Origin: Allobosea sp. OK403
Lineage (GTDB): Bacteria; Pseudomonadota; Alphaproteobacteria; Rhizobiales; Beijerinckiaceae
DNA length: 64,000 nt
NCBI RefSeq assembly: GCF_900113835.1
Contig: NZ_FOQV01000005.1
Coordinates: forward strand, 258,173 to 322,172
Direction of reading: 5' to 3'
Shown: piece after piece, positions 54,099-62,613 of the stretch
Numbering within the stretch: position 1 is the first letter of the stretch
How the letters are laid out: each line of letters begins with the position of its first letter
The notes under the pieces: generated by a model
Database searches by the model: none
What the model was told of the DNA's origin: nothing
Seen by the model: the letters and a program-made list of their open reading frames with translations, nothing else
Program-made: the position numbers and the translations under genes

Positions 54099-54212
54099 TC
54101 GGAGTACGCCTGCGCCTGATCGAGGTGGAAAGCGCGCGACCGTCATCAATCTGTCGTCGCCGGCTTTGCAGATGCGCCGCTTGTCACGAGGTCGTGTCGA
54201 TCGGTTTTACGC

Positions 54213-55154
54213 ATGTTTCGGTTCCTGGCCCTGCGCGCGGGGCGCGCCATCCTCACGCTCCTCATCTGCGTCTCGGCGGTCTTCATCGCGCTGCGTCTGG
54301 CGGGCGACCCCGCCGACATCATGCTCTCGATCGACACGCCGCCGGATGTGCGCGCCTATTACCGCGACCTCTGGGGTCTCGATCAGCCGCTCCACCAGCA
54401 ATATCTGCGTTATCTGCTCAGCGCTGCCAGGGGTGATTTCGGCGCCTCCTTCGCCGATGACCGGCCGGCTTTCGCTGCGGTACTCGAGGCCCTGCCGAAG
54501 ACGGCGCTGCTCGGCACATCCGCGCTCCTGCTGGCCCTGCTGGTCGGCCTGCCGCTTGGCGTGCTAGCGGCGCTGAGGCACAACAGCGTTATCGACAGGC
54601 TGGCTATGGCTTCGGCCGTGTTCGGCTATGCCATCCCGATCTTCTTTCTCGGCATCCTGCTGATCCTGCTGTTTGCGCTGAAACTGCGCGTCCTGCCCTC
54701 GGCAGGGTCGGACACTCCGGCCCATCTCATCCTACCGATGGTGACGCTCGGGCTGCCGCTGGCGGGCCGGCTTGCCCGTTTCGCACGGACCTCGACGCTG
54801 GAGGTGCTCGGCAAGCCCTTCATTCGCGCGGCGCGCGGGCGTGGCGTGATGCCCTTCGGCGTCGTCATCCGCCACGCCTTGCCGAATGCGTCGGTGCCGC
54901 TCCTGATGTTCCTCGGTATCGAGATCGGCGGGATTCTCGCCGGCAGCGCCGTGGTCGAGACGATCTTCGCCTGGCCCGGCGTCGGCCGCTTGCTGGTCGA
55001 TTCGGTGGCGACGCGTGATCTTGCCGTGGTGCAGGCCGTGATCCTCACCATCACGGTGATCATGATCTGCGCCAACCTGCTCGTCGATATCCTGCATATC
55101 CTGATCGACCCCCGCTTGGGCGGCTTCCGGCAGGCTGGGGGAGCACGGGCATGA
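54213..55154 (+). CDS. Peptide-type ABC transporter permease (DppB family)
   Basis: 313 residues, about six membrane helices. The first helix FRFLALRAGRAILTLLICVSAVFIAL is followed by the periplasmic loop DPADIMLSIDTPPDVRAYYRDLWGLDQPLHQQYLRYL typical of DppB. The EAA loop is ARTSTLEVLGKPFIRAARGRGV. The stop overlaps the dppC-like start (ATGA). It is the first gene of the rightward arm of this transporter. Confidence 0.93.
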   Translation: MFRFLALRAGRAILTLLICVSAVFIALRLAGDPADIMLSIDTPPDVRAYYRDLWGLDQPLHQQYLRYLLSAARGDFGASFADDRPAFAAVLEALPKTALLGTSALLLALLVGLPLGVLAALRHNSVIDRLAMASAVFGYAIPIFFLGILLILLFALKLRVLPSAGSDTPAHLILPMVTLGLPLAGRLARFARTSTLEVLGKPFIRAARGRGVMPFGVVIRHALPNASVPLLMFLGIEIGGILAGSAVVETIFAWPGVGRLLVDSVATRDLAVVQAVILTITVIMICANLLVDILHILIDPRLGGFRQAGGARA

Positions 55155-56041
55155 CGACGGGTCTCGACAGCGCGGCTCTCGCGCCGCCTGCGCTTCGCGC
55201 CCGCCCGGCGCGGGTTGCGATGTCACCCATCGTCAAAGCGTCGGCGGCGTTTCTCCTGCTCACCGTGCTCGTCGCGCTGCTCGCCGACTGGCTGGCGCCG
55301 ATCCACTTCACCACCCAGAACCTCGCCGCGCGTCTGCGCCCGCCTTTGTCCGAGGGCGGCGGCATGACCTATTGGCTCGGCACCGACCAGCTCGGGCGTG
55401 ATATCCTGAGCCGGTTGATCTTCGCCATCCGCACCTCGATCCTGATCGCGGTGCTCGGCACCTTGATCGGGGCGGTCTTCGGCACGCTGCTCGGTTTTGT
55501 GGCGGCGCGGTTCAAGGGGCTCGTCGACCAGGGCATCATGATGCTGGTCGACGCGCAGGCGGCGATCCCGGCGCTGTTCCTGGCCCTGACGATGCTGGCC
55601 TTCTTCGGCAACAACATCCTGCTCTTCATCATCCTGGTCAGCATCGACGGCTGGGATCGCTATACCAGGCTGGCTCGGGGCCTCGTCGTCTCCGAGCAGG
55701 AGAGCGAGTACATCAATGCGGTGGAGGCGCTCGGCGCGCGGCCAGTGCGGGTGATCATGCGCCATCTCCTGCCCAACATCGTCGCGGCGCTGGTGGTGCA
55801 GGCGACCCTGAACTTTCCGGGCACGATCCTGCTCGAAACCTCGCTCTCCTTCCTGGGGCTCGGCGTGCAGCCGCCGGGCACCTCGCTCGGCCTGATGCTG
55901 GGCGAGGGGCGGCGCTATCTGCTCAACGCCTGGTGGATCGCCGTCTTCCCCGGGCTGACGATCTTCCTGACGACCCTGTCGATGAGCCTGTTCGGCGACT
56001 GGCTGCGCGACAGGTTCGATCCCACGGTCGATCGGACGTAA
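55151..56041 (+). CDS. Peptide-type ABC transporter permease (DppC family)
   Basis: 296 residues, six helices. A cytoplasmic N-tail, then MSPIVKASAAFLLLTVLVALLADWLAP, the DppC signature YWLGTDQLGRDILSRLIFAIRTSILIA and the EAA loop SEYINAVEALGARPVRVIMRHLLPN. It ends with SFLGLGVQPPGTSLGLMLGEG. Forms the heterodimeric pore with the preceding gene product. The GDPD gene starts 7 bp after it. Confidence 0.94.
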   Translation: MTTGLDSAALAPPALRARPARVAMSPIVKASAAFLLLTVLVALLADWLAPIHFTTQNLAARLRPPLSEGGGMTYWLGTDQLGRDILSRLIFAIRTSILIAVLGTLIGAVFGTLLGFVAARFKGLVDQGIMMLVDAQAAIPALFLALTMLAFFGNNILLFIILVSIDGWDRYTRLARGLVVSEQESEYINAVEALGARPVRVIMRHLLPNIVAALVVQATLNFPGTILLETSLSFLGLGVQPPGTSLGLMLGEGRRYLLNAWWIAVFPGLTIFLTTLSMSLFGDWLRDRFDPTVDRT

Positions 56042-56048
56042 GGGCGGG

Positions 56049-56840
56049 ATGATCAGGATGATGTTGTCCGCACAATCGCCGGCTTCGGGACGCCCGCTCG
56101 TCATCGCTCATCGCGGCGGGGCGCTGCTGGCGCCCGAGAATACGGCCGAGGCCTTTCGGGCAGCAGTGGCGGCAGGAGCCGACATGGTCGAGACGGATCT
56201 GCGGCTGACAGTCGATGGCGTGCTCGTCTGCCTGCACGATGCCGATCTGAAACGCCTCTGCGGCGATCCCCGTGCGGTGGCGGAGGTCGATCTCGCCACC
56301 ATCCGCAACCTCTTGCCGGCGGTGATGACGCTGCAGGACGCCATCGCGGCCTCGGACCCACTCGGGCTGCTGCTCGACGTGAAGCTGACTGAGCGCGCCG
56401 TCGTGCCGCGCATCCTGGCGGAGCTGAGCCAGGCCGGCGCGGCCGGGCGCACGCTGCTCGGTCTGCGCGATCTCGATCTCATCGCCTCGGCGCGAGCCCG
56501 GACGAGCGAGGTCGCGTTGCTCGCTTTCGCCGCCGATCCTGACTCGGCTGCACTGGCTCGCGCCGCCGGCGCAGACTGGTTCCGGCTATGGCAAGGCACT
56601 GCTACGGCAAAACGTGCCGCCGCGGTTCGGGCCGAAGGCCTGAAGCTTGCGGTCATGGTCGGCCAGCCGCGTTCGGTGGCCTTGCCGAACTATCCGCCTT
56701 TCCCGGTCGGGCGCATCGATCGTGACGGGCTCGATCGGCTGCTTGCGCTGTCGCCGGACGCGGTCCTGCTCGACGATCCGCGCCTTCTGGTCGAAGCCCT
56801 CACTGGGCGCCCCGATGTCACCGGATTGTCGCCTGGCTGA
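56049..56840 (+). CDS. Glycerophosphodiester phosphodiesterase family protein
   Basis: 263 residues, no signal peptide, so cytoplasmic. The GDPD motifs are VIAHRGGALLAPENTAEAF, VETDLRLTVDGVLVCLHDADL (metal Glu/Asp and catalytic His), LLLDVKLTE and a late GIDRDGLDRLL region. It would cut a glycerophosphodiester, or a related phosphodiester, to an alcohol and a phosphomonoester. It sits between the ABC permeases and the ABC binding protein, pointing to an imported phosphodiester substrate. Confidence 0.9.
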   Translation: MIRMMLSAQSPASGRPLVIAHRGGALLAPENTAEAFRAAVAAGADMVETDLRLTVDGVLVCLHDADLKRLCGDPRAVAEVDLATIRNLLPAVMTLQDAIAASDPLGLLLDVKLTERAVVPRILAELSQAGAAGRTLLGLRDLDLIASARARTSEVALLAFAADPDSAALARAAGADWFRLWQGTATAKRAAAVRAEGLKLAVMVGQPRSVALPNYPPFPVGRIDRDGLDRLLALSPDAVLLDDPRLLVEALTGRPDVTGLSPG

Positions 56841-56928
56841 GGCAAGCCACGCATTCGCCGTTCCACTGGTGCCGGTCGCCGCGCCGACCTCGTCGGCTTG
56901 GCCGCGCCGGCTGTTCCAAGGATCCATA

Positions 56929-58506
56929 ATGGTCACGATGCCCCGGATCACGATATCCCGCCGCCGCTTCCTGGAAGGCGCGATCGCCACCCCCATCGCG
57001 CTGAACGTCCAGCCGGGCTTTGCCGCCGGCGAGACCCGGCCGAATTTCACCGTGGCTGTCGCCGATCTGCCGGCGACGCTGGAGCCGGCCCGCGAACTCT
57101 CCAATGTCGGCACGCGCGTCACCTATTCGATCTTCGACACCTTGATCCGGCGCAATTTCCTCGGCACGGCCGATGGCGGCGGCTCGGAGCTCAAGCCGCA
57201 TCTCGCCACAAAATGGGAGCGTGTCTCGCCGCAGGAATTGATCGTCACGCTGCGCCAGGGCGTGAAGTTCCACAATGGCGATGAGCTCACTTCCGAGGAT
57301 GTTGCCTACACCTTCCGCGACGGGCGGCTTTGGGGCGACAAGGCCCAGATCCCGGGCGGCAAGGCTTATTTCGGCGTGCTGGCCAGCGTCGAGCCGATCG
57401 ACCGCTACAGCGTGCGCTTCCGCACCAGGACGCCCGACGTTTTGCTGGAACAGCGGCTCGCCTCCTGGTGCGCCTGGATCGTCAACAAGCGCGCCTATGA
57501 GGCGATGGGCTTCGAGGCCTATTCGAGGAAGCCCGTTGCGACCGGCCCCTACCGGGTCGTATCGCACAGCGCCGCTGACGCGACCGTGCTCGAGGCCTTC
57601 GACGATTATTTCATGGCCAAGCCCTCGGCCAAACGCGTCATCTTCAAGCGCGTGCCGGAACTGGCCGCCCGCGTCGCCGGCCTCGTGGCGGGTGACTACG
57701 ACCTCATCACCAATATTCCGCCGGACCAGATGAGCATCGTCGGCGGCTACAAGGACATCGATGTGCGCTCGGTCGTGCTGGCGAACGTGCATGTGCTCGC
57801 CTTCAACGACCAGGACAAGCTGCTCTCCGACAAGCGCATCCGCCAGGCGCTGGTCTGCTCCATCGACCGCCAGAAGCTCGTCGATACGCTGTGGCAGGGC
57901 ACGGCCCTAGTGCCGGCCAGCCACAATTTCCCCGAATACGGCGAGATGTTCGTCGAGGGCCGCAAGCTGCCCTATGACCCGGCGAGGGCGAAGGCGCTGT
58001 TGAAGGAGGCGGGCTACAAGGGCGAGCCGGTCGTCTATCGGACGATGGCCAATTACTACACCAACGCGCTCGAATCTGCGCAGGTTCTGGTCGAGCAATG
58101 GAAGGCGGTCGGCCTCAACGCCTCGCTGCAGGTCGTCGAGAACTCGGCCCAGTTGCGCGGCGCCGGCTCGCAGATCTTCAACTGGTCGAATTCGACCCGC
58201 CTGCCCGATCCGCTCGGCTCGATCTGGGTGGCCTGGGGGCCGGCCGGCGAGGTCCAGGTCTCGAAGTTCTGGACCTCGGCGGGGGCCTTCAACAAAGCGG
58301 GCAATGCGCTTGAGGCGGAGGTCGATCCGGCGAAGCGCAAGGCCCTCTTCACCGAGATGCTCGACATCTGGGAGGACGAGGCCCCGGCCACGATCCTTTA
58401 CCAGCCGAGCGAGGCCTACGCGATCAAGAAGGCGATCGCCTGGCGGCCGAACACCTTCTATTTCATGGATCTGCGACCCGACAACCTGTCCTTCGGCCGC
58501 AGCTGA
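56929..58506 (+). CDS. Peptide-type ABC transporter substrate-binding protein with Tat-like signal
   Basis: 525 residues from ATG 56929 (AAGGA seven bases upstream). The N-terminus MVTMPRITISRRRFLEGAIATPIALN carries the twin-arginine SRRRFLEG motif, suggesting folded export. SBP_bac_5 features: PATLEPARELSNVGTRVTYSIFDTLIRRNF, VTLRQGVKFHNGDELTSEDVAYTF and RKPVATGPYRVVSH. It is the last gene of the rightward arm and is closed by a strong terminator. Ligand unknown; family members bind peptides, but also opines and glycans. Confidence 0.93.
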   Translation: MVTMPRITISRRRFLEGAIATPIALNVQPGFAAGETRPNFTVAVADLPATLEPARELSNVGTRVTYSIFDTLIRRNFLGTADGGGSELKPHLATKWERVSPQELIVTLRQGVKFHNGDELTSEDVAYTFRDGRLWGDKAQIPGGKAYFGVLASVEPIDRYSVRFRTRTPDVLLEQRLASWCAWIVNKRAYEAMGFEAYSRKPVATGPYRVVSHSAADATVLEAFDDYFMAKPSAKRVIFKRVPELAARVAGLVAGDYDLITNIPPDQMSIVGGYKDIDVRSVVLANVHVLAFNDQDKLLSDKRIRQALVCSIDRQKLVDTLWQGTALVPASHNFPEYGEMFVEGRKLPYDPARAKALLKEAGYKGEPVVYRTMANYYTNALESAQVLVEQWKAVGLNASLQVVENSAQLRGAGSQIFNWSNSTRLPDPLGSIWVAWGPAGEVQVSKFWTSAGAFNKAGNALEAEVDPAKRKALFTEMLDIWEDEAPATILYQPSEAYAIKKAIAWRPNTFYFMDLRPDNLSFGRS

Positions 58507-58525
58507 AGGCAGGGTACAAATATAA

Positions 58526-58557
58526 GAAAAGGGCGGCTTGGCCGCCCTTTTCTTTTT
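58526..58557. terminator. Rho-independent terminator, usable in both directions
   Basis: GAAAAGGGCGGC-TTG-GCCGCCCTTTTC: a 12-bp perfect stem with a 3-nt loop, then TTTTT on the plus strand and A-rich sequence upstream that becomes a T-run on the minus strand. It serves the converging binding-protein and phosphodiesterase genes. Confidence 0.92.
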
Positions 58558-58592
58558 GATCTGGCTGGCGATTGGAAGTCGATCGTGCGCCC

Positions 58593-60065
58593 TCAATGCC
58601 CGCCGCCCAGGATGAAGCGGCGGCCGTCCTGCTCGACGATGTCGACATGCTGGCTGAAAGCGCCGCGACCGGCCGAATAGCGCGTGACGCGCGCTTCTTC
58701 GCGGGCGGGGCGGGCGAGGTTGCGGCCCTGCATGGTCTGCGCCGGCGCTATCCCGAGCAGGCCGAGCACGGTCGGGCCGATATCGATGATGCCGGCCGGC
58801 GCTGAGGACAGGGAGCCGCGCCCCTCCGCCGTCTCGGCTGCGACGATGAGCACGGTGTTGAGTTCGTGCGGATTGATGCCGCCATGCATGCCGCCGCCGA
58901 GCGGCACGTCGCCCGGTGTCATCGTCCCCAGGCCGGGCAGGCCGTATTGGTCGGTCGCGAGATCCGATTTCAGGATGAACATGAGGTCCGGCTGGCGCTC
59001 ATGCCCGTTGCCCATCAGCGCGAGGGACAGGGTGCTGTCCACCACGCCCTCGACCTCGTTGCGCGCGGGCGAGAAGACATGCCCGACGGCCGGCTGCTGC
59101 ATCAGCCAATGGGCGATCCGCTCAACGCCGTCGCGGTCGCCATTGAGGCGGCGGATCTCGCCGCTGATGCCGCCGGTGGCGACGAAGGCCGCACCGTCGA
59201 ACGCGTCGGGTTGGGCGACCGCAAAGCCCGCCTGACGCGCGTCGTCGAAGAGCGGGTGGATGGCGCAGGTCGAGATCTGGCCGTGATCGGATGCGACGAT
59301 CACGGCGATGCGCTCTGCATCCGGCTGGGCGTCGACCCAGTCCAGTATGGCGCCGAAGGCCTTGTCGGCTTCCTGCAGCCCGGCCCTGGCTTCAGGCGAG
59401 CCGAGGCCCTTGTAGTGAAAGGTCGTGTCGGGCTCGTTGAACCAGACCAGCGCCACATCCGGCGCAAGCACTGGCAAGACATGCTCCACCATCAATCGCG
59501 CCGCGTAGCGCAACTCGCCCAGGCGCGGCATTTCGCGCTCCGGCAGCGGGCCGACCGTCTCCAGCGCCTCCACCACGGCATGGGGCGTCTGGGTGCCGTC
59601 GACGCCATGCATCGAGAAGGTCCAGTGGCCGTTGTCGCGGGCGCGCGGGTTGATGAAATGCGCCGAGCCGGGCGAACCTGTATGCACCACGCAGAGCTGT
59701 CGCCCGGCGCGGGCGAGAACGTCACCAAAGCTGTCCACATCGATGAGGCGCCCGCCATGATGAGCTTCGACGCGGCGGAGATGGCCGCTCCGGCCGGTGT
59801 CGAAGACATGCTCGGGCATGGCGGCGGAATGGTAGAAGGCGTTGCCGACGATGCCATGCGTGGTCGGCGGCGCGCCGGTGGCGATCGCGCTCGTGCAGAC
59901 GCGCGTCAGCGAGGGAAAGACGCTGCGCGCCTGCCGAAACCAGGTGCCGCGCGCCGCCAGGCGCAGGATGTTGGGCGTCAGCTCGGGCGTCACCATATCG
60001 GGCCGGAGACCGTCGAACACCGCCACGATCACCCGCTCGGCAGTGGCCTGCTCATTCTGCGCCAT
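58593..60065 (-). CDS. Nucleotide pyrophosphatase/phosphodiesterase family protein (alkaline phosphatase fold)
   Basis: 490 residues, no signal peptide. The type I phosphodiesterase pattern is plain: metal Asp18 (VAVFDGLRPDM), nucleophile Thr54 (FPSLTRVCTSAIATG), GIVGNAFY, the NEPDTTFHYKGLG metal cluster, VASDHGQ and the final GGMHGGINPHELNTVL metal His. It would hydrolyse a phosphodiester or pyrophosphate in the cytoplasm. It is downstream of dppD-dppF on the leftward arm. Phosphonoacetate-hydrolase-like activity is also possible in this fold. Confidence 0.88.
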   Translation of the reverse strand: MAQNEQATAERVIVAVFDGLRPDMVTPELTPNILRLAARGTWFRQARSVFPSLTRVCTSAIATGAPPTTHGIVGNAFYHSAAMPEHVFDTGRSGHLRRVEAHHGGRLIDVDSFGDVLARAGRQLCVVHTGSPGSAHFINPRARDNGHWTFSMHGVDGTQTPHAVVEALETVGPLPEREMPRLGELRYAARLMVEHVLPVLAPDVALVWFNEPDTTFHYKGLGSPEARAGLQEADKAFGAILDWVDAQPDAERIAVIVASDHGQISTCAIHPLFDDARQAGFAVAQPDAFDGAAFVATGGISGEIRRLNGDRDGVERIAHWLMQQPAVGHVFSPARNEVEGVVDSTLSLALMGNGHERQPDLMFILKSDLATDQYGLPGLGTMTPGDVPLGGGMHGGINPHELNTVLIVAAETAEGRGSLSSAPAGIIDIGPTVLGLLGIAPAQTMQGRNLARPAREEARVTRYSAGRGAFSQHVDIVEQDGRRFILGGGH

Positions 60066-60105
60066 CGTCTGTCTCCGAAGGATATGGAAGCGGTTCCTGA
60101 CGCAC

Positions 60106-61095
60106 TCAGGCGGCTACGGCAACCGGGCTGTCGATGGCCGGCGCGAGATGGCAGGCGGCGAGCCGCCCATCCGCCACGCGGCGCAGGGCCGGAGCCTCCG
60201 TCGCGCACAGCGCCATGGCGCGCGGGCAGCGCGGATGAAAGGCGCAGCCGCTGGGCCGGTCGACCGGGTTGGGCGGATCGCCCGACAGCACGATGCGCTC
60301 GCGCATGCGCCGCCAGGGCGTCGGCACCGCCGAGACCAGCGCCTCGGTATAGGGATGGGCGGGTGCATGGAACAGGGCATCGGGCGGACCCTGCTCGACG
60401 ATACGGCCGAGATACATCACGGCGACTTCGTCGGCGATCTGGCGCACCACCTTGAGGTCGTGGCTGATGAAGAGATAGGCCATGCCGAAGCGCCCCTGCA
60501 GATCCTGCAACAGGTTGATGACCTGCGCCGCGACGGAGACGTCGAGAGCCGAGATCGGCTCGTCGCAGACCACGAGTCTGGGGTCGAGCACCAGCGCGCG
60601 CGCCAGCACCACGCGCTGGCGCTGGCCGCCCGATAATTCATGCGGATAGCGGTCGAACAGGTCGGGACGCAGCCCCACAGCCTCGAACAGCGAAAGCGCC
60701 CGCTCCTGCCGCGCCCCAGGGCCGGCTTCGAGATCGTGGATCTGCAGCGGCTCGACGACCTGCTCGCCGACCGTCAGGCGCCGGTCGAGCGCTGCCAGCG
60801 GGTCCTGGGGGACCATCTGCATGGACCGGCGCATGGCGCGCCATCTCGCGTCGCGCTCCGCTGTGACCGGCTCACCGGCAAAATCGATCCGACCGGAGGA
60901 GGCCGCGAGCAGGCCCAGCACCAGCTTGGCCGTCGTCGACTTGCCGCAGCCGGATTCGCCGACGATGCCGAGCGTGCGGCGGGCATCGAGCGAGAAGCTC
61001 ACCCTATCGACGGCGTGCAGCAGGCGCCGCTCGCCGCGCGCGCCAGCGGCGGGATAGTGCCGCGCCAGATCCGTCACCGTCAGAAGCGCGCTCAT
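60106..61095 (-). CDS. Peptide-type ABC transporter ATP-binding protein (DppF family)
   Basis: 329 residues. Walker A GESGCGKST, Q-loop MVPQDPLAALDRR, signature LSGGQRQRV, Walker B LVVCDEPISALD, H-loop FISHDL. The C-terminal oligopeptide extension (GCAFHPRCPRAMALCATEAPALR) carries the cysteines that usually bind an iron-sulphur cluster in this family. Start overlaps the dppD stop (ATGA). Presumed to drive the permeases encoded at 54213-56041. Confidence 0.94.
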   Translation of the reverse strand: MSALLTVTDLARHYPAAGARGERRLLHAVDRVSFSLDARRTLGIVGESGCGKSTTAKLVLGLLAASSGRIDFAGEPVTAERDARWRAMRRSMQMVPQDPLAALDRRLTVGEQVVEPLQIHDLEAGPGARQERALSLFEAVGLRPDLFDRYPHELSGGQRQRVVLARALVLDPRLVVCDEPISALDVSVAAQVINLLQDLQGRFGMAYLFISHDLKVVRQIADEVAVMYLGRIVEQGPPDALFHAPAHPYTEALVSAVPTPWRRMRERIVLSGDPPNPVDRPSGCAFHPRCPRAMALCATEAPALRRVADGRLAACHLAPAIDSPVAVAA

Positions 61096-62222
61096 GACGA
61101 CATCCCGACAAGCTCTTCCAGGCGCTGCTCACGCTGGCTCGAGGCCCGCTGCTCCGGGCTGCCTTGCCAGGGCGGCAAGGCATCGAGCCGCAGGCAGGCG
61201 GATTGGCGGACGCCGCCCGCCGGGGCGAGCGGCGGCGGCGCGACCTGGCAGATGGCGGCAGCCGAGATGCAGCGCGGCGCGAAGGCGCAGCCTGGCGGCA
61301 TCGCATCGGGCGCGGGCACCGTGCCGGGCACCGGCGTCAGGCGCAGGCGTGGCCCCTCCAGCTCCGGCAGGGCGGCCAGCAGCCCTCGCGTATAGGGATG
61401 ATGAGGTTGATGCAGCAGCGCCGAGGTCGCTGCGGTTTCCACGACGCGGCCGGCATACATGACGGCGACACGGTCGCAGAGATCGGCCACGACGCCGAGA
61501 TCATGCGAGATCAGCACGAGGCCCATGCCGGTATCGCGGCGAATGTCGCGGATGAGATCGAGGATCTGGGCCTGGATGGTGGCGTCGAGTGCGGTCGTCG
61601 GCTCGTCGGCGACCAGCACGTCGGGCTCGCCGGCCAGCGCGATCGCGATCATCACGCGCTGGTTCATGCCGCCCGACAATTCGTGCGGGTACTGCCGCAG
61701 CCGGCGCGGCGCGTCGGCGATGCCGACACGGTCGAGCAGGCGCAAAGCTTCCGCCTGTCCCGCCGCACCGGAGAGGCCGCGATGCAGGCGCAGCGCCTCG
61801 CCGATCTGCGTGCCGATGCGATGCACCGGATTGAGCGAACTCGTCGGGTCCTGGAAGATCAGGCCGATCCGGCCGCCGCGAATGCGCGCGATCTCGCGCT
61901 CGCCGAGATGCGTGATGTCCTGGCCCGAGAGCAGAACCTTGCCCGAGGTGGCGACGCCCTTGCCGAGGAGCCGCAAGGCCGCAAGCCAGGTGACGCTCTT
62001 GCCGCAGCCGGATTCGCCGACGATGCCGAGCGCTTCCCCCGGTGCAAGCGTGAGATCGACGCCATGCACGACCCGGGTCGCGCCATGGCCGTTGCGGAAC
62101 GAGACCGTGAAGGCTTCCAGCGCCAGCAGCGGGGTAGAAGGGGGTGTCGTGCCGCCCGAGCGAGGGATCGCGGAGGGCGAGACGTCCTGCGGGGTCAAAT
62201 GATGTGTCGGAGCGTCGCTCAT
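61092..62222 (-). CDS. Peptide-type ABC transporter ATP-binding protein (DppD family)
   Basis: 376 residues from ATG 62222 (MSDAPTHHL). Walker A GESGCGKSV, Q-loop IFQDPTSSLNPV, signature LSGGMNQRV, Walker B VLVADEPTTALD, H-loop LISHDLG. The C-terminal cysteine segment PPGCAFAPRCISAAAICQ is present. First gene of the leftward arm dppD-dppF-phosphodiesterase. Confidence 0.94.
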   Translation of the reverse strand: MSDAPTHHLTPQDVSPSAIPRSGGTTPPSTPLLALEAFTVSFRNGHGATRVVHGVDLTLAPGEALGIVGESGCGKSVTWLAALRLLGKGVATSGKVLLSGQDITHLGEREIARIRGGRIGLIFQDPTSSLNPVHRIGTQIGEALRLHRGLSGAAGQAEALRLLDRVGIADAPRRLRQYPHELSGGMNQRVMIAIALAGEPDVLVADEPTTALDATIQAQILDLIRDIRRDTGMGLVLISHDLGVVADLCDRVAVMYAGRVVETAATSALLHQPHHPYTRGLLAALPELEGPRLRLTPVPGTVPAPDAMPPGCAFAPRCISAAAICQVAPPPLAPAGGVRQSACLRLDALPPWQGSPEQRASSQREQRLEELVGMSS

Positions 62223-62613
62223 GGCGGCCGAACTACGCATCGGCCGATGACCGTCCGATGACACTATCGTCACAGAAGACTGATCAGGCCACGCCGCTCC
62301 GACGGTTCGGCTGGAAACCTCGCTGAGCCCCGATCCTGAGAAGCAGCACCGCGGCGTTTCGAAGGATGAAATCCGCGTTCCGGTATGGGCCTTTGGTAGT
62401 TTGCAGTAAAATGCACAGATCGAAGAAATACTGATTGCTACGCCAAGTTATATTCTGATGTATTCATTTACAGGGGATTTCTCCTGCGCATCTCTACGCC
62501 GAAAATTTCGAACCTATGCGTTGAGAGAGGTAAGAACCCTAAAATTAAGCAGCCTTTCATTATTATAGACAAAGCTGAAGCGTTCCTGGGTGTGTCACGC
62601 CGCCCATTCAACA
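62223..62613. promoter_or_regulatory. Divergent intergenic region between the ABC genes and a chemotaxis receptor
   Basis: 391 bp without a gene. The part from about 62380 to 62580 is much richer in A and T than the rest of the window. It should hold the promoters for dppD (left) and the receptor (right); a CATTATTATAGAC stretch near 62558 is a possible -10 region. I see no operator, hairpin or short reading frame that I can support. Confidence 0.5.

Noticed and set aside
62223..62613. Possible riboswitch or small RNA in the A+T-rich gap
   Set aside because: I could not find a convincing conserved fold or terminator; a covariance search would be needed.
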